From Nocardiopsis ganjiahuensis DSM 45031 (GTDB lineage: Bacteria > Actinomycetota > Actinomycetes > Streptosporangiales > Streptosporangiaceae), in the NCBI RefSeq assembly GCF_000341085.1, contig NZ_ANBA01000013.1, forward strand, positions 124,001-188,000: a stretch of 64,000 bases of DNA, written 5' to 3'. The translations under genes and the position numbers were made by a program. The notes under the pieces are model-generated. The model did not search any database, was not told the DNA's origin, and saw nothing but the letters and a program-made list of their open reading frames with translations. Shown here in pieces: positions 33,884 to 41,999 of the stretch; the first letter of the stretch is position 1, and every line of letters starts with the position of its first letter.

Positions 33884-36800
33884 ATGATCACGGTCCGCGT
33901 GTCGAAGACCGACCCTCGTGCCTTCCCCTCCCTCGGCGCCGCGGTCCGGGACCCCCGGTGGCCCGGCACGGACCTGTACCTCCAGGTGGATGCCGGGCAC
34001 TACGTGGAGCCCCGGGTCGTCGTCGTGAACCGGAAGCTGGTCGTGGTGCCGTCCCAGGGGCCCGGCACGGTGGTCGTCTCAGGGGCTCAGGACTCCAACG
34101 TCTTCAACGTGAAGGGCGAACTGGAGCTCTACGGGGTCCAGGTCCTGAGCGACAGTGAGCGGTATCCGCCGGTGTTCACGCACGAAGGCACCCGGTTCAA
34201 GGCGGTCGACTGCCTGTTCCGGTCCACCACCCGTGTGACTCTGGGCGGTCGCGCACACGAGCTGGTGAACTGCACCTTCGAAGGCGCGGGTGTCTTCTGC
34301 ACCGAGGGCAGCAGCCAGATCCGCGACTCCGTCTTCCGGGAGGCCACCCTCACGGTGGGGGAGGGGGTCTCTCTGGAAGCGGGTCCGGTCGAGTTCACCG
34401 GCGGGCACCCCACGTGGAACAACCTGAACATCAAGGGGGGCTCGGTCACGGTCACCGACTGCAACATCACGAACGGCGGGGCGAGGGACCGGCCCGCCGT
34501 GATGGTGGCGGGAGGGGCCAGGGCACGGTTCGCCAACCTCTCGGTCACCGGGCAGAAGTGGATACCGGTTTTTGTCAAGGGCAAGGACACCCGGGCGGAC
34601 TTCACCGACCTGACCGTGGACGGAGGGGTGGACGGGCGGGGCTCGGTCACCTTCGCCCAGGAGACCTCGGGGAGCGTTGACGGAGGGAAGGTCACGAAGG
34701 CGCGGACGGTGGCCTTCTACATGGACAAGGCGACGGTGACGTTGAACGACGTCACCTGTGAGGACATGGAGGGCAGCGGCCTCAGGATCGAGGGGGGCAA
34801 GGTGACCGCCCGCGGGCTCACCCTCAGAAGGTTCGGCCAGAACGGGGTACGCGTGATCGACGCCCACGCCGAACTGTCCGACGTCGAGATCCGTGATCAC
34901 CGCACGGGGACCGAGAAGGGCCTGTTCGGTATCGGTGTGGAACGCTCCCGGATCACGCTGGAAGGGTCACGGGTGTCGGGCCTGGTGGGTGCCGCGGTCG
35001 GGATCATGGAGTCCGAAGCCACTCTGCGCGACATCACCGCGAACCACACCGAGGGCGGGATCGTGGCCCTGAACGACAGCACGGTCAGGATTCTCGGGAT
35101 GGAGGCCTCCGAGATCGACGGAAACATCCTGAGTGCGGAGTCCGGTGCGTTCGTCGAAGTCACTGACGCCGACCTCTCCGACTGTTCCTTCGACTCCGTC
35201 CATGTCAAGGGCGCGCGCCTCGTGATGCGCTCGTCGACGGTGAGCCGGAGCAGCGGGCAGGGGATCGGAGTCACCGAGGGCGGCATCGTCACCCTGGAGG
35301 ACACCTCCATCCGGGACGGTGAGGACCACGGGATCATGATCGTGGACTCGGACAGCCGGGCCCGCCTGGTCCGGTGTGAGGTCACCGGGCACCAGGGCAA
35401 GGGGGTGCACGCGCACGAGGACGCGACCGTCATCCGGGAAGGCACCTCCGTCACCGAGAACAAGGGCGATGAGCCGGTACGGGCCCACGCGACGGGTGCG
35501 GGGGAGGGTCCGACCCGGGCGGACGCGCCGGTGGGTGAGAGCAACCCCCTGGACGGCCTCCTCGCCGAGCTCGACGGGATGGTCGGGCTGGAGGGTGTGA
35601 AGAAGGAGGTCCGCTCCCTCATCAACTTCCAGCAGGTCAACGCCAAGCGTGCGGCGGCCGGGCTCCCCGCGCTCAACGTCAGCCGCCACCTGGTCTTCTC
35701 CGGCCCTCCCGGGACCGGCAAGACCACCGTGGCCCGGCTGTACGGGGAGATCCTGCGCTCACTGGGGGCACTGGAGAGCGGGCAGTTCGTCGAGGCGGCC
35801 CGGCAGGATCTGGTCGCCGAACACCTGGGCGGGACCAGCGCGAAGGTCACCGAGGTGGTGGAGCGGGCCCGCGGCGGGGTGCTGTTCGTGGACGAGGCGT
35901 ACGCCCTGTCCCGGCAGTTCGGCACCGGGTCCGACTTCGGCCAGGAGGCCATCGACACCCTCATCAAGCTGATGGAGGACCTGCGTGACGAGGTCGTGAT
36001 CGTCTTCGCCGGCTACTCCAGTGAGATGCGGACCTTCCTCGACGCGAACCCGGGGCTGCGCTCCCGGGTGGCGCGCACGATCGAGTTCGAGAACTACTCG
36101 CCCGAGCAGCTCACGACCATCTTCGGGAACATGGCGCCGAAACAGGGCTACGAGCTCGGTGAGGGTGTGCGCGAACTCCTGGTGCGGCACTTCCAGCGGC
36201 AGAAGCGCGACGAGACCTTCGGCAACGGGCGTGAGGCGCGGAGGCTGTTCGAGGAGGTGGTCCAGGCCCAGGCCGGCCGGATCGTGGAGGCCGACGACCC
36301 CGGCGTCGACGAACTCTCCCTGATCCTGCCCGCCGACCTGGAGGGCGTGGTGGACACCGGCCTGTCCGCGCGGGTGGGCGCGCCCAAGGACGCCGACCAG
36401 ACCCGGGAGCTGATGGCCCGGCTGGAGGGGATGGTCGGCCTCTCCGGGGTCAAGCGCGAGGTGGCCGACATCGTCAGCCTCATCTCGACCACCCGGCGCC
36501 GGCAGGAGGCCGGGCTGACCGCGACGATGCACTCCCAGCACCTGGTGTTCTCCGGCCCTCCCGGGACCGGAAAGACCACGGTGGCCCGGCTGTACGGGGA
36601 GATCCTGGCCGCTCTGGGCGTACTGGCCCAGGGCCAGGTGATCGAGGCGGCCCGCACCGACCTCGTGGGCTCCTTCGTGGGGCAGACGGCGCAGAAGACC
36701 AAGGACGTGTTCGAACGCGCCCGTGGCGGTGTGCTGTTCATCGACGAGGCGTACACCCTGTCGCGCTCGGGAGCGTCCGGGAGCGACTTCGGACAGGAGG

Positions 36801-37228
36801 CCATCGACACCCTCCTCAAGCTCATGGAGGACCACCGCGACGAGGTCGTGGTGATCGCGGCCGGATACACCGGGGAGATGGACGGGTTCCTGGCCAGCAA
36901 CCCCGGCCTGGCCTCGCGGTTCTCCCGGACGGTGGAGTTCGCCCCCTACGGACGGGACGAGCTGGTGGAGATCTTCGTGGGCATGGCCGAGGGCGCCACC
37001 TTCCTGGTCCCGGACCGGACCCGGGCCGCACTGGCCGGGGTGTTCGCCCGGGACCCGGAGCTCTACGCCGACGGCAACGGACGCGAGGTCCGCAAGCTCT
37101 TCGAGGCCGCCATGACCCGGCAGGCGCGACGGATCGAGGCGGCGGTGCTGGACGGCGGGCAGCCGGACGTGACCGAGCTCCAGACCCTGTCGCCGGAGGA
37201 CGTCGGCGGAGTGCCGGGAGGAGAGTGA
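33884..37228 (+). CDS. Beta-helix protein with two CbbX/SpoVK-like AAA+ domains (paralogue 2)
   Basis: The protein has 1114 residues from the ATG at 33884, with CCAGGAGC upstream. Residues 1 to about 545 form a right-handed beta-helix like paralogue 1. Two AAA+ domains follow: AAA1 (about 560-830) with GPPGTGKTT (Lys613), LFVDEAYAL and an RSRVARTIEF arginine motif, and AAA2 (about 845-1105) with GPPGTGKTT (Lys897), LFIDEAYTL and SRFSRTVEF. All ATPase motifs are intact. The domains resemble CbxX/CfqX proteins (CbbX, SpoVK, EccA of type VII secretion), which form hexamers that remodel a partner protein. The helix probably recognises the client. It has no signal or TM segment; function unknown. 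Confidence 0.85.
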   Translation: MITVRVSKTDPRAFPSLGAAVRDPRWPGTDLYLQVDAGHYVEPRVVVVNRKLVVVPSQGPGTVVVSGAQDSNVFNVKGELELYGVQVLSDSERYPPVFTHEGTRFKAVDCLFRSTTRVTLGGRAHELVNCTFEGAGVFCTEGSSQIRDSVFREATLTVGEGVSLEAGPVEFTGGHPTWNNLNIKGGSVTVTDCNITNGGARDRPAVMVAGGARARFANLSVTGQKWIPVFVKGKDTRADFTDLTVDGGVDGRGSVTFAQETSGSVDGGKVTKARTVAFYMDKATVTLNDVTCEDMEGSGLRIEGGKVTARGLTLRRFGQNGVRVIDAHAELSDVEIRDHRTGTEKGLFGIGVERSRITLEGSRVSGLVGAAVGIMESEATLRDITANHTEGGIVALNDSTVRILGMEASEIDGNILSAESGAFVEVTDADLSDCSFDSVHVKGARLVMRSSTVSRSSGQGIGVTEGGIVTLEDTSIRDGEDHGIMIVDSDSRARLVRCEVTGHQGKGVHAHEDATVIREGTSVTENKGDEPVRAHATGAGEGPTRADAPVGESNPLDGLLAELDGMVGLEGVKKEVRSLINFQQVNAKRAAAGLPALNVSRHLVFSGPPGTGKTTVARLYGEILRSLGALESGQFVEAARQDLVAEHLGGTSAKVTEVVERARGGVLFVDEAYALSRQFGTGSDFGQEAIDTLIKLMEDLRDEVVIVFAGYSSEMRTFLDANPGLRSRVARTIEFENYSPEQLTTIFGNMAPKQGYELGEGVRELLVRHFQRQKRDETFGNGREARRLFEEVVQAQAGRIVEADDPGVDELSLILPADLEGVVDTGLSARVGAPKDADQTRELMARLEGMVGLSGVKREVADIVSLISTTRRRQEAGLTATMHSQHLVFSGPPGTGKTTVARLYGEILAALGVLAQGQVIEAARTDLVGSFVGQTAQKTKDVFERARGGVLFIDEAYTLSRSGASGSDFGQEAIDTLLKLMEDHRDEVVVIAAGYTGEMDGFLASNPGLASRFSRTVEFAPYGRDELVEIFVGMAEGATFLVPDRTRAALAGVFARDPELYADGNGREVRKLFEAAMTRQARRIEAAVLDGGQPDVTELQTLSPEDVGGVPGGE

Positions 37229-37301
37229 CCTGGGGGTTGCGGGGTTCTGACCGACCCTGGCCACAGGTGTGTGCGCTGACCCGGGTTCCCGGCGTCCCAG
37301 G

Positions 37302-37320
37302 TGGATACGGTACATAGCGC
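37302..37320. promoter_or_regulatory. Degenerate box upstream of beta-helix gene 3
   Basis: TGGATA-cggtaca-TAGCGC keeps the centre and right arm of the boxes at 32068 and 33832, but the left arm has drifted from GCGCTA to TGGATA. It ends 49 bases before the ATG. Weaker symmetry may mean a lower-affinity site or different expression of the third gene. Confidence 0.55.
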
Positions 37321-37369
37321 AGACCCTCCGGCGCGGCGCCGGGGCCGATACCCCCTTGGGAGTCGATGG

Positions 37370-40300
37370 ATGATCACGGTCCGCGTCTCGAAGACAGACC
37401 CCGCCGCCACTTCCTCGATCGGGAAGGCGATCCGGGACCACCGGTACTCCGCGGCCGGCCTCCACCTGCGGGTGGAGCCGGGTGAGTACGTGGAGCCGCA
37501 GGTCATCGGGGTGCAGCGGCGGGTGGTCGTGACACCCACCGGGGGCGCCGGGACCGTGACGGTCGTCGCCGCCAACGAGACCAACGTGTTCAACGTGCAC
37601 GAGGGCGGGAGCCTCGAGATCAACGGGATCTCCGTGCGGAGCCCCTCCGAGGAGTACCCGCCGCTGTACGTGCAGAAGGGCGCCCGGCTCAAGGCGGTCG
37701 ACTGCGTCTTCACCGCGCCCAGGAGGGTCAACGTGGTGGGCGCCCGCGCGGAGATCACCGGCTGCCGGTTCGAGGACAGCGGGCTGCTGTGGGACGGGAG
37801 CGAGGGAAGCGTCCGCGACTGCTACTTCGCCGGGGCGGTGATCGCCGTGCAGGGGGAGTGCTCGCCGAAGGTCAGCGGGACGGTCTTCACCGGGGCCCAC
37901 GACGACTGGCACACCCTCTACGTCGCCAACGCCGCCCCGGAGTTCACCGACTGCGCGCTGGTCGACGGCGGCGGCGTCTACGTCCGCGACCGGGCCCGCC
38001 CGGACTTCACAGACCTGAGGGTCACCGGCTCCTACGACTGGCCGGTCCGGGTCTACGAGCGCTCCAGGGCGACCTTCACCCGCATGGTGGTGGAGGGAGC
38101 CCGCAAGGCGGACACCGACGCCTTCTTCGTCCACGGGGACTCCGAGGCCGAGCTGAACGACTGCGAGATCACCGACGCCACCCGCACCGGGGTGGCGATC
38201 GAGGGCGGCAGGCTCACGGTCAAGGGGCTCACGGTGAGCGGCACCGCCACCGACGCCGTGCTCGTCGACGGCGGCGAGGCGACCATCACCGATCTGCGGT
38301 GCACGCGGATCGGCAAGGCCGCCCTGCTGGTGGCCGACGGGGCCAGGGCCACCGTCTCGGGGATGTCCGTGGCCGAGAGCGGGGAGGAGGAGCGCGGCGC
38401 GATCGCCTCGGTCCGCTCCAGGTTCGAGGTGAGCGACCTGCGGGTGAGCCGCTGGCACGGCCCGATGGCGATCGTGGTGGGCGGCCGGGGGGTCTTCGAG
38501 GACATCGTCGGCCACGACGTGGGTTCGGGGATCCACAGCCGTGAGGACGCCACGCTCACGGTGCGCGGCATGGTGCTGCGCGACGCCCGTGAGGACGGCC
38601 TGAACATCCTCGACGGCACCGAGATCCAGCTCCACCACGCCGATCTGTCCGACTGCGGCGAGGACGCCGTCTACGTCCAGGGAGGGCACGTCACGATCCG
38701 TTCCTCCACCCTGTCCGGGAGCGGGGAGCGCGGTGTCCGGGTGGCGGAGCGCGGGGTCGCCGCGCTGGAGGACACCGCCATCCGGGACGGCCGGGGCGAC
38801 GGGCTCATGGTGGAGGACGGCGGCCGGGTGCGGCTGGTGCGGTGCACCGTGTCCGGCAACGACGAGGAGGGCCTGTGGGCCGCGGGCAGCGCGTCGGTGT
38901 ACCTGGAGGACAGCACCTTCAGCGGCAACCGGGGCGGGGACGGCGACCGGGTCACCGCCCGGGCCGCGGGCCGGGGCGCGGCGGTGCCCGCGGGGGGCGG
39001 GACCGAGGCCAAGGGTGCCGGCGACGGGACCGTCCGGGACCGGGCCCGCCCGCTGGAGGCGCTGCTCGACGAGCTGGAGGGGCTGGTGGGGCTGGAGCGG
39101 GTGAAGAAGGAGATCCGGTCGCTCGTCAACTTCCATCTGGTGAGCGCCAAACGGGTGGAGGCGGGGTTCCCGGCGCTCAACGTCAGCCGCCACCTGGTGT
39201 TCTCGGGGCCGTCCGGGACCGGCAAGACGACCGTGGCCCGGCTGTACGGGGAGATCCTGCGCTCGCTCGGCCTGCTCCGCAAGGGACAGGTCCTGGAGGC
39301 CTCACGGGCGGACCTGATCTCCGACCAGCTCGGCGGGACGGCGCAGAGGACCGCGGCCCTCGTGGAGCGGGCCCGCGGCGGCGTGCTGCTCGTGGACGAG
39401 GCGTACGCGCTGGCGCACGGGGACGGGGCGGACCGGGGGAGCGGTAGCGGACAGGAGGCCGTGGACACCCTCGCCAGGCTCATGGAGGAGCTGCGGGAGG
39501 AGGTCGTGGTCGTCTTCGCGGGGCACTCCGGGCAGATGAGGGGCTTCCTCGACGCGAACCCGGTGCTGCGGTCGCGGGTCGCGCGCACCGTCGAGTTCGA
39601 GGACTACTCCCCCGAGCAGCTCGGCGGGATCTTCGCGGGGATGGCCGGGACGCAGGGCTACACCCTGGGCGAGGGGACGCTCGACCTCCTGGTCCGGCAC
39701 TTCCGCGGGCGGCTGCCCGAGGGGGCCTCCGGCAACGGCCGGGAGGTGCGGAGCATGTTCGAGGAGGCGCTCCGGGCCCAGGGCGACCGGATCGTGGCCG
39801 GCGGCTACCAGACCGTGGAGGACCTCACCCGGGTCCTGCCCGCCGATCTGGAGGGTGTGGTGGCCGTGGGGCTCACCGCAGGGCCGGGCGGGCCCAGGGA
39901 CGGCGCCCGGGTGGCCGCCCTGCTGGCCGGATTGGACGGCATGGTGGGTCTGGCCGAGGCCAAGCGACAGGTGAAGGGACTCGCGGAGCTCCTGGCGGGG
40001 GCGCACCGCGGCCGGGCGGAGGGGGAGCGGCCGCCGTCCGCGCGGCACCTGGTGTTCCTGGGGCCGTCCGGGACCGGCAGGGCCACGGTGGCGCGGTTCT
40101 ACGGGGAGCTGTTGGCCGCTCTGGGGGTGCTGTCCCGGGGGCACGTGGTGGAGGCCGCGCCGGGGAGCCTGGTGGGTCCGCCGGGCCAGCGGGGGCCGGG
40201 GCAGGTGGCCCGGCGGACGCGGGAGCTGTTCGAGCGGGCCCGCGGCGGCCTGCTGTTCGTCACCGACGCGGATGTGCTGACCAGGGACTTCACCGGAGGC

Positions 40301-40756
40301 CGGGGGGTCGGCCAGAACGTGGTCGACACTCTGCTCGAACTCATGGAGGAGCACCGCGACGAGGTCGTGGTGATCGTGTCGGGCCGCTCCCGGGAGATGG
40401 CCGGGTTCCTGTCGGGCAACCCCGAGCTGGCCTCGCGGTTCTCCCGGACGGTGGAGTTCGCCCCCTACAGCCGGGAGGAGCTGGTGGAGATCTTCGTGGG
40501 TATGGCCGAACGGGCCGACCTCCTGGTCCCGGCGTCGACCCGGCGGACGCTCCTGAGGCTGGTGGGGTCGGACGGGGCGCGCTTCGCCGAGGGCAACGGG
40601 CACCGGGTGCGCGCGCTGTTCGAGGCGAGCGTGACCCGGCAGGCGCGGCGGATCGAGGCAGCGGCCCTGGCGGGGGACAGTCCCGATGTGGCCGAACTCC
40701 AGACCCTGCTGCCGGAGGACGTCCCGGACCGGGGTGCGGGCGGTGTTGCGCCCTAG
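37370..40756 (+). CDS. Beta-helix protein with one active and one degenerate AAA+ domain (paralogue 3)
   Basis: The protein has 1128 residues. The start is the ATG at 37370 (MITVRVSKTDP), aligned with that of paralogue 2; an ATG at 37366 is in another frame. Residues 1 to about 535 are the beta-helix. AAA1 (about 565-830) is intact: GPSGTGKTT (Lys619) and LLVDEAYAL. AAA2 (about 850-1110) is not: Walker A reads GPSGTGRAT (Arg904 and Ala905 for Lys-Thr) and Walker B reads LLFVTDADVL (Thr965-Asp966 for Asp-Glu). The SRFSRTVEF arginine motif is kept. This looks like a subunit in which the second ring position binds or hydrolyses ATP poorly and has a structural or regulatory role. It overlaps in function with paralogue 2, with which it may hetero-oligomerise. 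Confidence 0.85.
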   Translation: MITVRVSKTDPAATSSIGKAIRDHRYSAAGLHLRVEPGEYVEPQVIGVQRRVVVTPTGGAGTVTVVAANETNVFNVHEGGSLEINGISVRSPSEEYPPLYVQKGARLKAVDCVFTAPRRVNVVGARAEITGCRFEDSGLLWDGSEGSVRDCYFAGAVIAVQGECSPKVSGTVFTGAHDDWHTLYVANAAPEFTDCALVDGGGVYVRDRARPDFTDLRVTGSYDWPVRVYERSRATFTRMVVEGARKADTDAFFVHGDSEAELNDCEITDATRTGVAIEGGRLTVKGLTVSGTATDAVLVDGGEATITDLRCTRIGKAALLVADGARATVSGMSVAESGEEERGAIASVRSRFEVSDLRVSRWHGPMAIVVGGRGVFEDIVGHDVGSGIHSREDATLTVRGMVLRDAREDGLNILDGTEIQLHHADLSDCGEDAVYVQGGHVTIRSSTLSGSGERGVRVAERGVAALEDTAIRDGRGDGLMVEDGGRVRLVRCTVSGNDEEGLWAAGSASVYLEDSTFSGNRGGDGDRVTARAAGRGAAVPAGGGTEAKGAGDGTVRDRARPLEALLDELEGLVGLERVKKEIRSLVNFHLVSAKRVEAGFPALNVSRHLVFSGPSGTGKTTVARLYGEILRSLGLLRKGQVLEASRADLISDQLGGTAQRTAALVERARGGVLLVDEAYALAHGDGADRGSGSGQEAVDTLARLMEELREEVVVVFAGHSGQMRGFLDANPVLRSRVARTVEFEDYSPEQLGGIFAGMAGTQGYTLGEGTLDLLVRHFRGRLPEGASGNGREVRSMFEEALRAQGDRIVAGGYQTVEDLTRVLPADLEGVVAVGLTAGPGGPRDGARVAALLAGLDGMVGLAEAKRQVKGLAELLAGAHRGRAEGERPPSARHLVFLGPSGTGRATVARFYGELLAALGVLSRGHVVEAAPGSLVGPPGQRGPGQVARRTRELFERARGGLLFVTDADVLTRDFTGGRGVGQNVVDTLLELMEEHRDEVVVIVSGRSREMAGFLSGNPELASRFSRTVEFAPYSREELVEIFVGMAERADLLVPASTRRTLLRLVGSDGARFAEGNGHRVRALFEASVTRQARRIEAAALAGDSPDVAELQTLLPEDVPDRGAGGVAP

Positions 40757-40886
40757 GCGTCCGTGGAGGGCGACGAAGAGGGTGGGGCTGCGCCGGCGGC
40801 GTCCGTTGAGGGTGGTGGAGGGTGACGAAGAGGGTGGGGCTGCGCCGGCGGCGTCCGTTGAGGGTGGTGGAGGGCGACGGGTGGGC
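40757..40886. repeat. 52 bp tandem repeat, including a copy of a dispersed intergenic repeat
   Basis: GCGTCCGTTGAGGGTGGTGG and the following 32 bases recur with a period of 52 bp (unit starts at 40757, 40799 and 40851; the first unit lacks 10 bases). The last 47 bases (40840-40886) match 43 of 47 positions of the reverse complement of 46665-46711. It lies between paralogue 3 and the next small gene and is not coding. Confidence 0.8.
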
Positions 40887-40957
40887 TTGGGGGAATGATT
40901 ACTCCGCGTGTGGGGGCATTGACCCTGTCGTGTCCGAAGTGTGGGTAGGTGGGCGTT

Positions 40958-41323
40958 ATGAGCCTTCTGTTCATGCTGTTCGCCCTGATGGGAGCCGTGG
41001 TCGTCCTCGGCGTTGGTTCCTATGCCCTGCGCCGCGTTCTCGCCCACATGGAGGCACGTGTGGCGGTGGCGGAGCCCGAACCGCCTCCGAGGGCCGACCC
41101 CGGCGTGAACGCTGACGGACACGTGGGGGGATACGTTCCCGCCCAGCGCCATCCCGACGAACTCCCCGCCGAACTGCTCGCGCGGGTGCGCAACCTGGTC
41201 GCGCTGGGGCGTACCGACGAGGCGGTCCGGGTGGTCCGGGCCCGCCTGGGCGGTGACGAGGTGCGTGCGCGCGGAGTCGTGCGGCGCGTCGGCGAAGAGG
41301 GGCGGCCCGCGCTGGAGCCCTGA
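40958..41323 (+). CDS. Small membrane-anchored protein with an L7/L12-like C-terminal segment
   Basis: The protein has 121 residues from the ATG at 40958; a GTG three codons earlier is possible. One N-terminal membrane segment (MSLLFMLFALMGAVVVLGVGSYAL) is followed by a Pro/Glu-rich linker and a helical end: LLARVRNLVALGRTDEAVRVVRARLGGDEVRARGVVRRV. That stretch resembles the C-terminal domain of ribosomal protein L7/L12 (helix, GRKxEAIKxVR-like, helix), a domain known as a small stand-alone module in actinobacteria. No function is assigned. It follows the beta-helix/AAA+ genes and could be part of the same unit, although a 52 bp tandem repeat separates them. Confidence 0.65.
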   Translation: MSLLFMLFALMGAVVVLGVGSYALRRVLAHMEARVAVAEPEPPPRADPGVNADGHVGGYVPAQRHPDELPAELLARVRNLVALGRTDEAVRVVRARLGGDEVRARGVVRRVGEEGRPALEP

Positions 41324-41388
41324 CCCCGGGCCCCGCCCGGAGTCCCGCTCCCCGCTGCGGGCCGCGATCCGGCCCCGTGCCTCGGGTG

Positions 41389-41544
41389 TCAGGTGCGTTG
41401 GCGGTTCTGCAGCCAGCCCCACACCGCGGTCGCGACGAACAGGAGGCCGCCGATCACGGCCAGCCAGAACAGCCCTCTGATCACGATGCCGAGGATGGCG
41501 AGGATCAGCCAGATCGCGAGCAGGACGAGGATGAGGTAGACCAT
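41389..41544 (-). CDS. 51-residue hydrophobic membrane protein
   Basis: An ATG at 41544, with AGGAG 7 bases upstream on the minus strand, opens a 51-residue frame: MVYLILVLLAIWLILAILGI, then VIRGLFWLAVIGGLLFVATA and a short VWGWLQNRQRT end. It is almost entirely membrane-embedded, with one or two segments separated by a single arginine. Small hydrophobic proteins of this kind are widespread in actinomycetes, often under stress control. The good ribosome binding site supports it being real despite its size. Confidence 0.65.
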   Translation of the reverse strand: MVYLILVLLAIWLILAILGIVIRGLFWLAVIGGLLFVATAVWGWLQNRQRT

Positions 41545-41713
41545 GTGCGCTCCTGAGTGGTCAGCGTGCTTCGGCCCGACCGGTGACCTACCCCGCCGGC
41601 CCCCTTCCGAAGCCGCCCGGACGCGATCCCGCTGACCTGTCGGGACGGCAGTTGCGTGTGAGGCGAGTGCACACGGGTGTGTGCGGGTAGCGACTTCTGG
41701 GGAAAGGAGAAAT

Positions 41714-41929
41714 ATGAGTCTGGAAGAGGCATCACGTCAGCTGGAAGCCGCCATCCACGATGCGCGGGTCTCGTTCGACTGCATCCTGCTGGAGGAGCTG
41801 GACCGGGCGCACACGAACGCGATCACCGCTCGGGCCGCCGTGGACGCGGCGGAACAGGCCATCCGGGTGGAACTGGAGAGGCGAACGGCCGAGGAGACCG
41901 AGAAGGAAGAGGCCGACAGACCCGACTGA
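41714..41929 (+). CDS. 71-residue coiled-coil protein of unknown function
   Basis: The start ATG has GGAAAGGAG 3-8 bases upstream, one of the best ribosome binding sites in the window. The protein MSLEEASRQLEAAIHDARVS... is all-helical, with heptads of Leu/Ile/Ala between Glu and Arg (about residues 3-60), and ends in an acidic, hydrophilic tail. It is cytoplasmic, with no recognised domain. Divergent to the 51-residue hydrophobic protein; the two may share the 170 bp control region between them. Confidence 0.65.
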   Translation: MSLEEASRQLEAAIHDARVSFDCILLEELDRAHTNAITARAAVDAAEQAIRVELERRTAEETEKEEADRPD

Positions 41930-41986
41930 CCGGAGGGCTCCGTCATTTCGGGGCCGTGGGTATCGAACATATTTTCGAACAATGGG

Positions 41987-41992
41987 TATGCT
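41987..41992 (+). promoter_or_regulatory. Probable -10 element of the 42000 gene
   Basis: TATGCT ends 7 bases before the ATG at 42000, and CGAACA lies 17 bp upstream as a weak -35. The upstream stretch repeats TCGAACA twice (about 41963 and 41975). A leaderless transcript is likely. Confidence 0.4.
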
Positions 41993-41999
41993 GGGTGGT

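Noticed and set aside
32116..40756. Type VII secretion locus
   Set aside because: The AAA+ domains resemble EccA, but no EccB, EccC, EccD, mycosin, WXG100 or PE/PPE gene is present in the window.
40757..40886. Short CRISPR or attachment site
   Set aside because: The 52 bp units are contiguous without unique spacers and a related copy sits in another spacer, so a dispersed repeat is a better explanation.
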